From positions 2,029,031 through 2,034,639 of the forward strand of contig CP070627.1 of NCBI GenBank assembly GCA_020355945.1: 5,609 bases of DNA, given 5' to 3'. Every line of letters starts with the position of its first letter. Positions within the stretch are counted from its first letter, which is position 1. This document shows, in pieces, positions 1-4,537 of the stretch. The position numbers were made by a program, and so were the translations under genes. The stretch is from Candidatus Aminicenantota bacterium (GTDB lineage: Bacteria > Acidobacteriota > Aminicenantia > UBA2199). The notes under the pieces are model-generated. The model was not told the origin of the DNA, did no database searches, and saw only the letters and a program-made list of their open reading frames with translations.

Positions 1-1106
1 GTGCGCTGCGGTTGACCCGCCGGGGAATTCCCCTTAAGGGTTATCCATGGCAGCAGCTTTTCCAGTTGTTTTCTACTAATACCCTGAAATCATTGAAACG
101 AAAGGTTCGGCTGGTTAAGAGCCAGGGAATCACCGTTCCCATGACCTGGGGAGTGTTAAAACCGGTGGTTCTGATGCCATCCGCTTCGTCTCAATGGCCC
201 CTGGAACAATGTTCTTCGGTGCTGTTCCATGAACTCTCACACATCAAGAGGTGGGATTTCCTGGTAACGCTCCTGTCTCGAATCTCCTGTTGTTTCTATT
301 GGTTCAATCCCTTAAGCTGGATGGTTTTCAAGCGGCTGCGCATGGAACAGGAAAAGGCATGTGATGAAATGGTTTTGCAAGCCGGGATCAAACCCTCCAC
401 CTATGCATCTTCCCTGCTGCACCTCAAGCAAGCTATTGACAACAGGCATTATCAGCCGTCACCCGCCTTAAGCATGGCCAGAGGTTCGGAACTCCATGAA
501 CGTTTAACCACAATCCTGGCAAAACAAATCAAAATCAAGGAGATCAAAATGAAAACAAAAATCATGCTTTTGATTTTAGTATTTTTAACAGTCACGTTTA
601 TCGGGACAGCAAAGCCCAATCCGCCTGCCGCAGCTAAAGATGAAACCGCAGTCACTTCCACATATGAAGCACCGCAAGTCCAGACAGCACAGGAAGAAAA
701 AAAAGAAGGCGAAACCATAAAAACCAAAACGATAAAGAAAGACGAGCATTATATTGCAGTGTTGATAAAGGACTCGGAAAAAGGACAAAGCGTGAAAATT
801 GAGTTCCTTCCCGGAAACGAGATTACCAATGAACTTTTGGAGAAGATAAAGAAAATGACCCGGGACCTGCAAAACAATCTTCCCGAACCTTATAAATTGG
901 AATCGAAATTCGATTGCCGGACCTCCCGGAGTATAACCTTTGTCTGGCCCTTAAAAGTGGATAAGAAGACACACGTGGAAGCCCTCAAGCATTTCTCAAA
1001 ATTTTTAAAAGAATTGGAGAAGTTATTTTCCTCATCAAAAGGGAAAAAACCCTTAAAGAAAAAAATAACTATAATAAATGAAAAAGAAAAAGGAGCGGAA
1101 GTTTAG
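1..1106 (+). CDS. M56 (BlaR1/MecR1-type) membrane zinc metallopeptidase, 5' truncated by window
   Basis: The frame is open to the left edge, so the true start and the first membrane helices lie outside; the TTG at 12 is only the first in-frame start-like codon (residues below count from it). The segment VPMTWGVLKPVVLMP (42-56) precedes the zinc motif HELSH (73-77, followed by KRWD). Residues 112-119 (EQEKACDE) supply the third ligand, probably E114, in the usual ExxCD form. Hydrophobic stretches follow at about 82-106 and 184-200. In known BlaR1/MecR1 proteins this domain faces the cytoplasm and cleaves a BlaI/MecI-type repressor after an outside signal; no such repressor gene is visible, but it would normally lie upstream. 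The C-terminal 165 residues are charged, rich in Lys/Glu, probably extracytoplasmic, and do not resemble the penicillin-binding sensor of BlaR1, so the signal is unknown. An internal ribosome site before residue 180 may give a second product. Family assignment is strong; ligand and target are unknown. Confidence 0.88.
   Translation, partial: ALRLTRRGIPLKGYPWQQLFQLFSTNTLKSLKRKVRLVKSQGITVPMTWGVLKPVVLMPSASSQWPLEQCSSVLFHELSHIKRWDFLVTLLSRISCCFYWFNPLSWMVFKRLRMEQEKACDEMVLQAGIKPSTYASSLLHLKQAIDNRHYQPSPALSMARGSELHERLTTILAKQIKIKEIKMKTKIMLLILVFLTVTFIGTAKPNPPAAAKDETAVTSTYEAPQVQTAQEEKKEGETIKTKTIKKDEHYIAVLIKDSEKGQSVKIEFLPGNEITNELLEKIKKMTRDLQNNLPEPYKLESKFDCRTSRSITFVWPLKVDKKTHVEALKHFSKFLKELEKLFSSSKGKKPLKKKITIINEKEKGAEV
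537..551 (+). promoter_or_regulatory. Internal ribosome binding site and possible second start inside the M56 gene
   Basis: AAGGAG at 537-542 lies six bases before the in-frame ATG at 549 (residue 180 of the M56 frame). Translation from it would begin MKTKIMLLILVFLTVTFIGTA and then KPNPP, the form of a signal peptide: basic start, hydrophobic core and an Ala-containing cleavage site. It could produce a separate 185-aa exported protein ending at 1106. The same segment is equally readable as the last membrane helix of the peptidase. The site is clear; its use is inference. Confidence 0.5.
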
Positions 1107-1123
1107 CGATTCCTGGTCTGCGA

Positions 1124-1165
1124 GGTGCCCAGGGGGCTCTGGTCGAGAAAACCGCCCCCCGGACC
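1124..1165 (+). repeat. GC-rich imperfect hairpin downstream of the M56 gene
   Basis: GGGGGC (1132-1137) pairs with GCCCCC (1154-1159). The stem extends outward through CC/GG (1129-1130 with 1161-1162) and GGT/ACC (1124-1126 with 1163-1165), with one mismatch and a two-base bulge. It extends inward through GGT/ACC (1141-1143 with 1151-1153). It starts 17 bases after the M56 stop. No T-run follows, so it is not a standard intrinsic terminator; it could be a dispersed palindromic repeat or a 3'-end stabiliser. The block 1107-1235 is visibly richer in G+C than the A-rich sequence on either side. Confidence 0.5.
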
Positions 1166-1235
1166 CGCTATTCTACGCAAAAGCTTTTTATGAAGTTGAA
1201 GGCTTCCTAACCCATTTAACTCCTGGGAAACCGTG

Positions 1236-1255
1236 CACCGTACTAAAAAACGGTG
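1236..1255. other. Small 6-bp hairpin in the intergenic region
   Basis: CACCGT (1236-1241) and ACGGTG (1250-1255) are perfect inverted copies around an 8-base A-rich loop. On neither strand does a T-run follow, so a terminator is not supported. The rest of 1256-1305 is an A-rich stretch with no recognisable gene. Confidence 0.3.
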
Positions 1256-1305
1256 GAAAAAACAAAAAGAACAAAAAAACGGGACAGGCAAAAAAAAATT
1301 TGAAT

Positions 1306-1362
1306 AAAACATCCCCTTAAAATATCCATGAATTGGACAAAACAAGCCCTTAAAATGTCCAT
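1306..1362 (+). repeat. Two direct copies of a 24-bp element upstream of the ATPase gene
   Basis: Positions 1306-1329 and 1339-1362 match at 21 of 24 bases with a 33-bp period, about three helical turns. The shared core is CCCTTAAAAT, then A or G, then TCCAT (1314-1329 and 1347-1362, 15 of 16 identical). The position just ahead of the promoter suggests operator copies, but a decayed dispersed repeat is also possible. Confidence 0.6.
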
Positions 1363-1391
1363 ACTATGTATTTTTTATGGACTTGTTTTGT
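1337..1391. repeat. Nested inverted repeats overlapping the ATPase promoter
   Basis: ACAAAACAAG (1337-1346) has a perfect inverted copy CTTGTTTTGT (1382-1391). Nested inside, GTCCATA (1357-1363) is inverted as TATGGAC (1376-1382). Read on the minus strand, 1391-1376 is ACAAAACAAGTCCATA, i.e. the direct-repeat element with its middle 11 bases missing. The right arm abuts the -10 box, as expected for a repressor site; terminal inverted repeats of a small decayed element are the alternative. Confidence 0.55.
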
Positions 1392-1399
1392 GATATAAT
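1371..1399 (+). promoter_or_regulatory. Extended -10 promoter for the AAA/DUF4143 ATPase
   Basis: TATAAT at 1394-1399 is a perfect -10 box and is preceded by TGA (1391-1393), giving the extended TGnTATAAT form. At 17-bp spacing the -35 position is TTTTTT (1371-1376), a poor match, which suits an extended -10 promoter. Transcription should start near 1406, leaving about 23 bases before the ATG at 1429. Confidence 0.65.
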
Positions 1400-1414
1400 A
1401 TCATATCCTGTTTT

Positions 1415-1423
1415 AAAAGGTGG
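1415..1423 (+). promoter_or_regulatory. Ribosome binding site that sets the ATPase start
   Basis: AAAAGGTGG at 1415-1423 ends five bases before ATG 1429. The in-frame GTG at 1420 lies inside this site and so is unlikely to be the start. Confidence 0.65.
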
Positions 1424-1428
1424 TAGTT

Positions 1429-2811
1429 ATGATATTGAAACGATTTAATGAAAAGGATATCGAGGCATGGTACCGGCGAAAACATCGTAAACCTTTAGTG
1501 GTTCGCGGTGCCAGGCAGGTAGGAAAATCTACCCTCATCAGGAACTTTGCCAGCAATAACCGGCTTACACTGCATGAAATCAACCTGGAGCGTCACCCCG
1601 GATTGGTAAAAATCTTTAACAAACTCGATATCGATGAGATCTTAAAAGAACTTGAGTACATAAGCGGAAAAGGAAAAATCAATACCAGTAACAACAGCAA
1701 TATTTTGTTTCTCGATGAAATCCAGGCCGTACCCTCAGCCATAAAAGCACTGCGATATTTTTTCGAGGATTACCCCGGGCTGCCACTAATTGCAGCCGGT
1801 TCACTACTTGAGTTTTCCCTTTCGGATCACTCCTATTCAATGCCGGTGGGACGCATCCAATACCTGTACATGGGGCCCATGACCTTCGAGGAGTTCCTCC
1901 TGGCAAAAAATGAAAAACATCTCTTAGAGTTAATCGGAAGTTATAATTTTGAAACCAATTTCCCGGAAAGCGCCCATCAAAAACTATTAAAATACCAGAG
2001 AGAATATTTAATGGTAGGAGGTATGCCTGAAGCGATTCAAATACAAATCGAAACAGGTGATTTTAACGAAGTAATGAATGTTCATTCATCCATTATTGAA
2101 ACTTATAGAGATGATTTTGCCAAATATGCCAAAGGAGCTGACTTGCTTCGCTTGCATCGGATATTTGATTATATCCCTTCAGCAACCGGTGAAAAGGCTA
2201 AATACAGCAATATTGACCCCAATGAAAAAGCCAGGGAACTGCGCAAAGCCATTGGATTACTTGAAAAAGCCAATGTTATTTCTTGTGTTTATCATTCCAA
2301 ATGCTCAGGGCTGCCCTTAAAAGTCGGAAAAGATGATAAGGTATTCAAGATGTTTTTTCTTGATATCGGTTTAATGAATCGTATTTGCGGCATCCAAAAT
2401 TTACCGTTTTCTCAATTGGAAAAAAGAGAATTTATCAATGAAGGAAAAATGGCCGAACAGTTTATTCAACAGCATCTGCTTCGTATTGGCAGGAAGAATG
2501 AAAGACCGGAACTTTTTTACTGGCTGCGGGAAGCACGAACTGCAAATGCCGAAATCGATTTTGTGGTTCAACTGGACGGACAAATGGTTCCTGTTGAGGT
2601 AAAGGCCGGGACCAGCGGATCGCTGAAATCGTTACACCGGTTTATTCATGAAAAAAAATTGAAAAAAGCGGTACGTTTTGACCTGAATCCGCCTTCTATA
2701 ATGGATGTTGTTCATCAATTGACATATGAAACGATAAATTCCCAGGTGGCGTTTAAACTGATGTCCCTGCCCCTCTATATGGTTGAACAACTTCCCCGCC
2801 TCCTGCCATGA
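1429..2811 (+). CDS. AAA_14-type ATPase with C-terminal DUF4143 domain
   Basis: 460 aa from ATG 1429, full length for this family. The N-terminal ATPase has a Walker A motif GARQVGKST (27-35), a Walker B motif NILFLDEIQ (91-99, D96/E97) and a sensor-like AAGS (122-125). The GGMPEAI motif (197-203) is typical of the family. The C-terminal DUF4143 region carries E338, then EIDFVV (375-380) and VPVEVKAG (387-394), an acidic, D, ExK arrangement as in PD-(D/E)xK nucleases. The family is widespread and often multicopy in bacteria and archaea; no firm function is established, and ATP-driven nuclease or stress and defence roles have been proposed. No signal peptide or membrane segment is seen, so it is probably cytoplasmic. 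It has its own promoter with repeat-based operator candidates. A separate promoter-like sequence follows the stop, so the small ORF at 2851 need not be co-transcribed. Family assignment is strong; the cellular role is unknown. Confidence 0.93.
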   Translation: MILKRFNEKDIEAWYRRKHRKPLVVRGARQVGKSTLIRNFASNNRLTLHEINLERHPGLVKIFNKLDIDEILKELEYISGKGKINTSNNSNILFLDEIQAVPSAIKALRYFFEDYPGLPLIAAGSLLEFSLSDHSYSMPVGRIQYLYMGPMTFEEFLLAKNEKHLLELIGSYNFETNFPESAHQKLLKYQREYLMVGGMPEAIQIQIETGDFNEVMNVHSSIIETYRDDFAKYAKGADLLRLHRIFDYIPSATGEKAKYSNIDPNEKARELRKAIGLLEKANVISCVYHSKCSGLPLKVGKDDKVFKMFFLDIGLMNRICGIQNLPFSQLEKREFINEGKMAEQFIQQHLLRIGRKNERPELFYWLREARTANAEIDFVVQLDGQMVPVEVKAGTSGSLKSLHRFIHEKKLKKAVRFDLNPPSIMDVVHQLTYETINSQVAFKLMSLPLYMVEQLPRLLP

Positions 2812-2815
2812 ACTA

Positions 2816-2844
2816 TTGAAATATTGCGAAAGTTGTTGTAATAT
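2816..2844 (+). promoter_or_regulatory. Promoter for the 49-aa small gene, apparently leaderless
   Basis: TTGAAA (2816-2821), a 17-base spacer and TAATAT (2839-2844) form a good sigma-70-type promoter starting just after the ATPase stop. The -10 box ends six bases before ATG 2851, so transcription should begin at or within a base or two of that ATG. There is no Shine-Dalgarno sequence. Confidence 0.55.
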
Positions 2845-2850
2845 ATAGAC

Positions 2851-3000
2851 ATGGTTAAAGCAGCAAAAAAAAAGGAGAAATTCAAAAAAGACAAAATCGA
2901 AAATGTGATGAGCGACTTTCAGAAAGAGGGATATTCAGAGGGCTTTCTCAAAGATCTTGAAAATGGTTTAAAAAAGAGTTCCGTATACAATGAAAATTAA
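2851..3000 (+). CDS. Small 49-aa charged protein, possible antitoxin
   Basis: Starts MVKAAKKKEKFKKDK and ends KKSSVYNEN. It is highly charged, with a Lys-rich N-terminus and a predicted helix around FQKEGYSEGFLKDLENGL (23-40). I do not recognise a named family. The form (tiny, charged, own promoter, next start codon overlapping its end by 11 bases) is that of a type II antitoxin, and the C-terminal pattern FLKDLE-GLKKSSVY is reminiscent of small ORFs found just before RelE/HigB-like toxins; this is from memory and unchecked. No ribosome site precedes it, but a -10 box six bases upstream suggests a leaderless start. The partner ORF behind it is only 18 codons long, so the pair is probably a remnant. 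Confidence 0.55.
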   Translation: MVKAAKKKEKFKKDKIENVMSDFQKEGYSEGFLKDLENGLKKSSVYNEN

Positions 3001-3046
3001 AGAACTCAGAGATGATCTTGTCATATACCTAAAAAAACATCAATAG
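2990..3046 (+). pseudogene. 18-codon ORF, possible N-terminal remnant of a RelE/HigB-like toxin
   Basis: ATG 2990 begins inside the last codons of the 49-aa gene and reads MKIKELRDDLVIYLKKHQ before TAG. The segment looks like the first helix of RelE/HigB-type toxins (a KxLRxxLxxYLKKH-like opening), where about 70 more residues would follow. I found no convincing continuation in any frame between 3047 and 3250, so the body of the gene seems deleted rather than frameshifted. The 11-base overlap with the upstream ORF is typical of toxin-antitoxin pairs. It could also be a chance short ORF. Confidence 0.35.
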
Positions 3047-3069
3047 GAAACATCCCCCTATATTACATT

Positions 3070-3249
3070 TTAATTGTTTTTAGCATTAGATTTTCTTTGC
3101 TCCATTTCCCCGTCCGGTAGGAGAGCAGGGATGTAGATACACAAGTATGCCGGGGCACATATCATATCAATCGTATGACATGTGCCCCTCAGCCGTTGCG
3201 GATAATAAAAAAATTTTTTTGATTTTTTAAATTGTTCTACATTTTTCAT
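3070..3249 (-). other. 59-codon minus-strand ORF in the ATPase-ispD gap, doubtful as a gene
   Basis: Reading leftward from CAT at 3247-3249, the frame begins MKNVEQFKKSKKFFYYPQRL, continues through a Cys-containing stretch and ends at 3070. It starts about 16 bases after the expected start site of the sigma-54 promoter match at 3276-3291, with a weak AAGAAG ahead of the ATG. Against it: the middle is encoded by a palindrome, the composition is odd and I recognise no family. The unit may instead be a small non-coding RNA or a dispersed repeat. Confidence 0.2.
3152..3188. repeat. 37-nt palindromic hairpin
   Basis: GGGGCACAT (3152-3160) is perfectly inverted as ATGTGCCCC (3180-3188). After one A/C mismatch the pairing continues for five more pairs (3162-3166 with 3174-3178) around a 7-base loop, giving 14 pairs in all. 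On the + strand a T-rich tract begins only about 25 bases later (3214 onward, after A7), so it is a poor terminator. The form resembles the GGGGCAC/GTGCCCC palindromes dispersed between genes in many environmental genomes. Confidence 0.65.
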
Positions 3250-3275
3250 TCACTTACTTCTTTAGGTATTTATAA

Positions 3276-3291
3276 TGCAATTTCCTTGCCA
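3276..3291 (-). promoter_or_regulatory. Sigma-54 (RpoN) type -24/-12 promoter match, reading leftward
   Basis: The minus strand reads TGGCAAGGAAATTGCA, against the consensus TGGCACG-N4-TTGCW: both invariant GG and GC pairs, the TTGC box and the spacing fit, with one deviation (A for C). The expected start is near 3265, heading into the 59-codon ORF and the palindrome. No activator or rpoN gene is in the window. Confidence 0.45.
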
Positions 3292-3310
3292 ACCCACAAA
3301 AATCGAAAAA

Positions 3311-3359
3311 GTCCTATAAATAGGACACAATATGAAACATCAGTCTCAGATTTAGGACA
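3311..3359. promoter_or_regulatory. Palindrome plus spaced half-site, candidate activator or operator sites
   Basis: GTCCTAT-AA-ATAGGAC (3311-3326) is a perfect palindrome. The half-site TAGGACA occurs at 3321-3327 and again at 3353-3359, 32 bp apart, close to three helical turns. The sites lie 20-70 bases upstream of the minus-strand sigma-54 match, which suits an enhancer-binding protein, although they are closer than usual. They are also 120-165 bases upstream of ispD. Confidence 0.35.
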
Positions 3360-3371
3360 GGTGGTGGCACC

Positions 3372-3427
3372 CCTTCGTGTTTCTCCGTGTTCGTTGCCAC
3401 TATGTGGCTAAAATTAAAATTGCTGAT
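3372..3427 (+). repeat. TTCGTG-type degenerate repeat ending in GTGGCTAAAATT
   Basis: The block has spaced CGTG cores (TTCGTG, CCGTG, TTCGTTG), then a perfect small palindrome GCCAC-TAT-GTGGC (3396-3408), and ends with GTGGCTAAAATTAAAATTGC (3404-3423) and TGAT. The last part recurs with one mismatch over 22 bases at 4290-4311 upstream of the 57-aa gene, and a GTGGCTAA tail is found again at the end of tag. It resembles intergenic CACGAA/TTCGTG repeats of many uncultured bacteria (recollection, not searched). Confidence 0.6.
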
Positions 3428-3442
3428 TTCTCTAAGCCCCTA

Positions 3443-3472
3443 TTGTCAATTACCCTATGATTGTCATATAAT
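3443..3472 (+). promoter_or_regulatory. ispD promoter, apparently leaderless
   Basis: TTGTCA (3443-3448), 18 bases, then a perfect TATAAT (3467-3472). The seven-base word ATTGTCA is repeated at 3442 and 3460. The -10 box ends six bases before ATG 3479, so the mRNA should begin at that codon. No Shine-Dalgarno is present. Confidence 0.65.
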
Positions 3473-3478
3473 TAGATG

Positions 3479-4177
3479 ATGAAAAAGAACCTGGCACTCA
3501 TCCTGGCAGGCGGCAGCGGCAGTCGCATTAATAATGAAATCCCAAAACAATTTTTGAAAATTAGAGAAAAAACCATTCTCCAGCACTCCATTGAAAAATT
3601 TGAAAACCATCCCCGTATCCACGGTATTTTCCTGGTCATCCATAGGGATTTTCTGAACAAAGCAAAAGAAATCGTGCACAACAGCGGGTATAAAAAGGTG
3701 GTTAAGGTATTAGCCGGCGGCCAAACCCGGCAGGAATCCTCACGGATCGGGGTTACAGCGGTAAACCCCGCTGAGTATGAAAATGTGCTCATCCACGATG
3801 CGGCTCGGCCCTTTGTCTCAAAAAAAATCATCGATGATATCCTGGACGCACTCAACACCTATTCCGCTGTTAACGTGGCTGTCCCGTCACCGGATACGAT
3901 TATCGAAATCAATGACCAAAACCTCATCAAACACGTCCCGGATAGAAAGTACTTAAGACGAGTGCAAACCCCCCAGGCCTTTAAATTGCACTTAATTCAA
4001 AAAGCCCATGAACTGGCCTTAGAAAAAGGGTTCACCAATACCACCGATGACTGCTCTCTCATTTTAACCTTTAAACTGGCGGATATTTACGTCGCAGCAG
4101 GCAGCCCCTTAAATATCAAAATCACTTATCCCCTGGACCTGCAAATCGCTGAGAAAATGACCGCTGATGACCACTGA
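3479..4177 (+). CDS. ispD: 2-C-methyl-D-erythritol 4-phosphate cytidylyltransferase (IspD)
   Basis: Transfers CMP from CTP to MEP, giving CDP-ME and pyrophosphate, the third step of the MEP isoprenoid pathway, in the cytoplasm. 232 aa from ATG 3479, normal family length. The nucleotide-binding opening LILAGGSGSR (7-16) and PKQF (22-25) supply the expected catalytic R16 and K23. Further family motifs are GGQTRQESS (80-88), HDAARPFV (106-113), TPQAF (164-168), TTDD (188-191) and NIKIT (212-216), whose K214 matches the E. coli Lys213 position. An ATG at 3476 would add one Met, but the -10 box is only three bases before it, so 3479 fits a leaderless mRNA better. It stands alone, with no ispF beside it. 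The last residues (TADDH) are encoded by the CTGATGA repeat that also provides the stop. The related ribitol-phosphate cytidylyltransferase (TarI/IspD-like) is the main alternative; no teichoic-acid genes are seen. Confidence 0.92.
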   Translation: MKKNLALILAGGSGSRINNEIPKQFLKIREKTILQHSIEKFENHPRIHGIFLVIHRDFLNKAKEIVHNSGYKKVVKVLAGGQTRQESSRIGVTAVNPAEYENVLIHDAARPFVSKKIIDDILDALNTYSAVNVAVPSPDTIIEINDQNLIKHVPDRKYLRRVQTPQAFKLHLIQKAHELALEKGFTNTTDDCSLILTFKLADIYVAAGSPLNIKITYPLDLQIAEKMTADDH

Positions 4178-4190
4178 TGAACGCTGATCA
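4161..4190 (+). repeat. 10-nt tandem repeat covering the ispD stop codon
   Basis: Three consecutive 10-base units, CCGCTGATGA (4161), CCACTGATGA (4171) and ACGCTGATCA (4181), are followed by decayed units to about 4210. The ispD stop TGA (4175-4177) lies in the second unit. A period of 10 is not a multiple of three, so the repeat is not coding in origin. Confidence 0.7.
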
Positions 4191-4233
4191 ACATGATAAC
4201 CATGATGAAAGTCCCTTTAATGGATTTTGGTGC

Positions 4234-4313
4234 CTTCCTATCTTCATATCTTCCTATCTTCGTGTACCTTTACGTTTCACTGTAACTTCGTGGCTAAAAT
4301 TATAATTGCTGCT
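4234..4313 (+). repeat. 8-nt tandem repeat running into a TTCGTG-type repeat
   Basis: Four 8-base units, CTTCCTAT, CTTCATAT, CTTCCTAT and CTTCGTGT, cover 4234-4265. They pass into CTTCGTGGCTAAAATT (4286-4301) and TATAATTGCTG (4301-4311). The part 4290-4311 is a second copy, 21 of 22 bases, of 3404-3425 upstream of ispD. TATAATTGCT is itself repeated at 4301-4310 and 4320-4329. The gap 4178-4363 holds no gene that I can see. Confidence 0.65.
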
Positions 4314-4357
4314 GATGAATATAATTGCTATGATAAAATGGAATAATATGGTAAAAT
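4306..4357 (+). promoter_or_regulatory. Promoter region of the small-protein/nucleotidyltransferase/tag operon
   Basis: Two readings are possible. TTGCTG (4306-4311), 17 bases and TATGAT (4329-4334) would start near 4341 and give a 23-base leader without a Shine-Dalgarno. Alternatively TAAAAT (4352-4357), with a weak ATGATA -35 (4330-4335, 16-base spacer), lies exactly six bases before ATG 4364 and would give a leaderless mRNA. The -35 of the first option comes from the repeat shared with the ispD upstream region. Confidence 0.5.
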
Positions 4358-4363
4358 AAATAC

Positions 4364-4537
4364 ATGGAACGAATCGTACATATTGCAAAAAGTTTTGAAG
4401 AAGCCGAACAGTGGGACATTGAACAAAACCTGGCAATGACCCCGGACGATAGATTAGAAGCAGCTAAAGAATTAAAAGAACGAGTATATGGAAAAAATCC
4501 ACCGGATGTTAGGGAGGTTTATATTCAATCCAGATGA
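4364..4537 (+). CDS. Small 57-aa protein preceding a nucleotidyltransferase, putative antitoxin or partner
   Basis: Reads MERIVHIAKSFEEAEQWDIE and ends PPDVREVYIQSR. It is acidic and helical in its first 40 residues (FEEAEQWDIEQNLAMTPDDRLEAAKELKERVYG), with a proline-containing tail and no membrane segment. The SFEEAEQWD...MTPDDRLEAAKELKERVYGKNPPDVRE pattern is of a kind I have seen as small hypothetical proteins encoded just before nucleotidyltransferases; this is recollection and not searched. Its stop overlaps the next start by ATGA (4534-4537), so the two are translationally coupled and probably made in fixed proportion, as in toxin-antitoxin pairs. No ribosome site precedes ATG 4364; a -10-like TAAAAT six bases upstream suggests a leaderless start. 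The gene is well supported by context; its function is inference. Confidence 0.75.
   Translation: MERIVHIAKSFEEAEQWDIEQNLAMTPDDRLEAAKELKERVYGKNPPDVREVYIQSR

Noticed and set aside
452..872. Minus-strand ORFs opposite the M56 gene
   Set aside because: They are shadows of a well-supported coding frame, with Phe/Ser/Cys-rich products typical of reverse reading.
1171..1225. Possible c-di-GMP-type riboswitch from ACGCAAAAGC and GGCTTCCTAACCC
   Set aside because: Only the CGCAAAGC-like and CCTAA words are similar; the first helix and the tetraloop receptor cannot be drawn, and the distance to the ATPase start is large.
1078..1320. 80-codon + strand ORF overlapping the end of the M56 gene
   Set aside because: Its start has no real ribosome site, the product is Lys/Asn low-complexity encoded by A-runs and a hairpin, and it matches no family. 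It reads as intergenic sequence.
1420..1428. GTG 1420 as start of the ATPase
   Set aside because: It falls inside the AAAAGGTGG ribosome site that fits ATG 1429 well.
3152..3236. Intrinsic terminator from the 37-nt hairpin and the T-rich tract
   Set aside because: About 25 bases including an A7 run separate the hairpin from the T-run, so it lacks the geometry of a rho-independent terminator.
3329..3354. Seven-codon ORF MKHQSQI as a leader peptide for ispD
   Set aside because: It has an AGGA ahead of the ATG, but it lies upstream of the ispD promoter and would not be on the ispD transcript.
3472..3858. 128-codon minus-strand ORF opposite ispD
   Set aside because: The + strand encodes a complete IspD with all motifs; the reverse frame has no recognisable domain.
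4161..4265. Possible CRISPR array from the short tandem units
   Set aside because: The units are 8-10 bases with no spacers and no cas genes are nearby; these are simple degenerate tandem repeats.
4511..4517. AGGGAGG as ribosome site for the nucleotidyltransferase
   Set aside because: It is 16 bases from ATG 4534 and there is no in-frame start codon at normal spacing; coupling through the ATGA overlap explains the start better.
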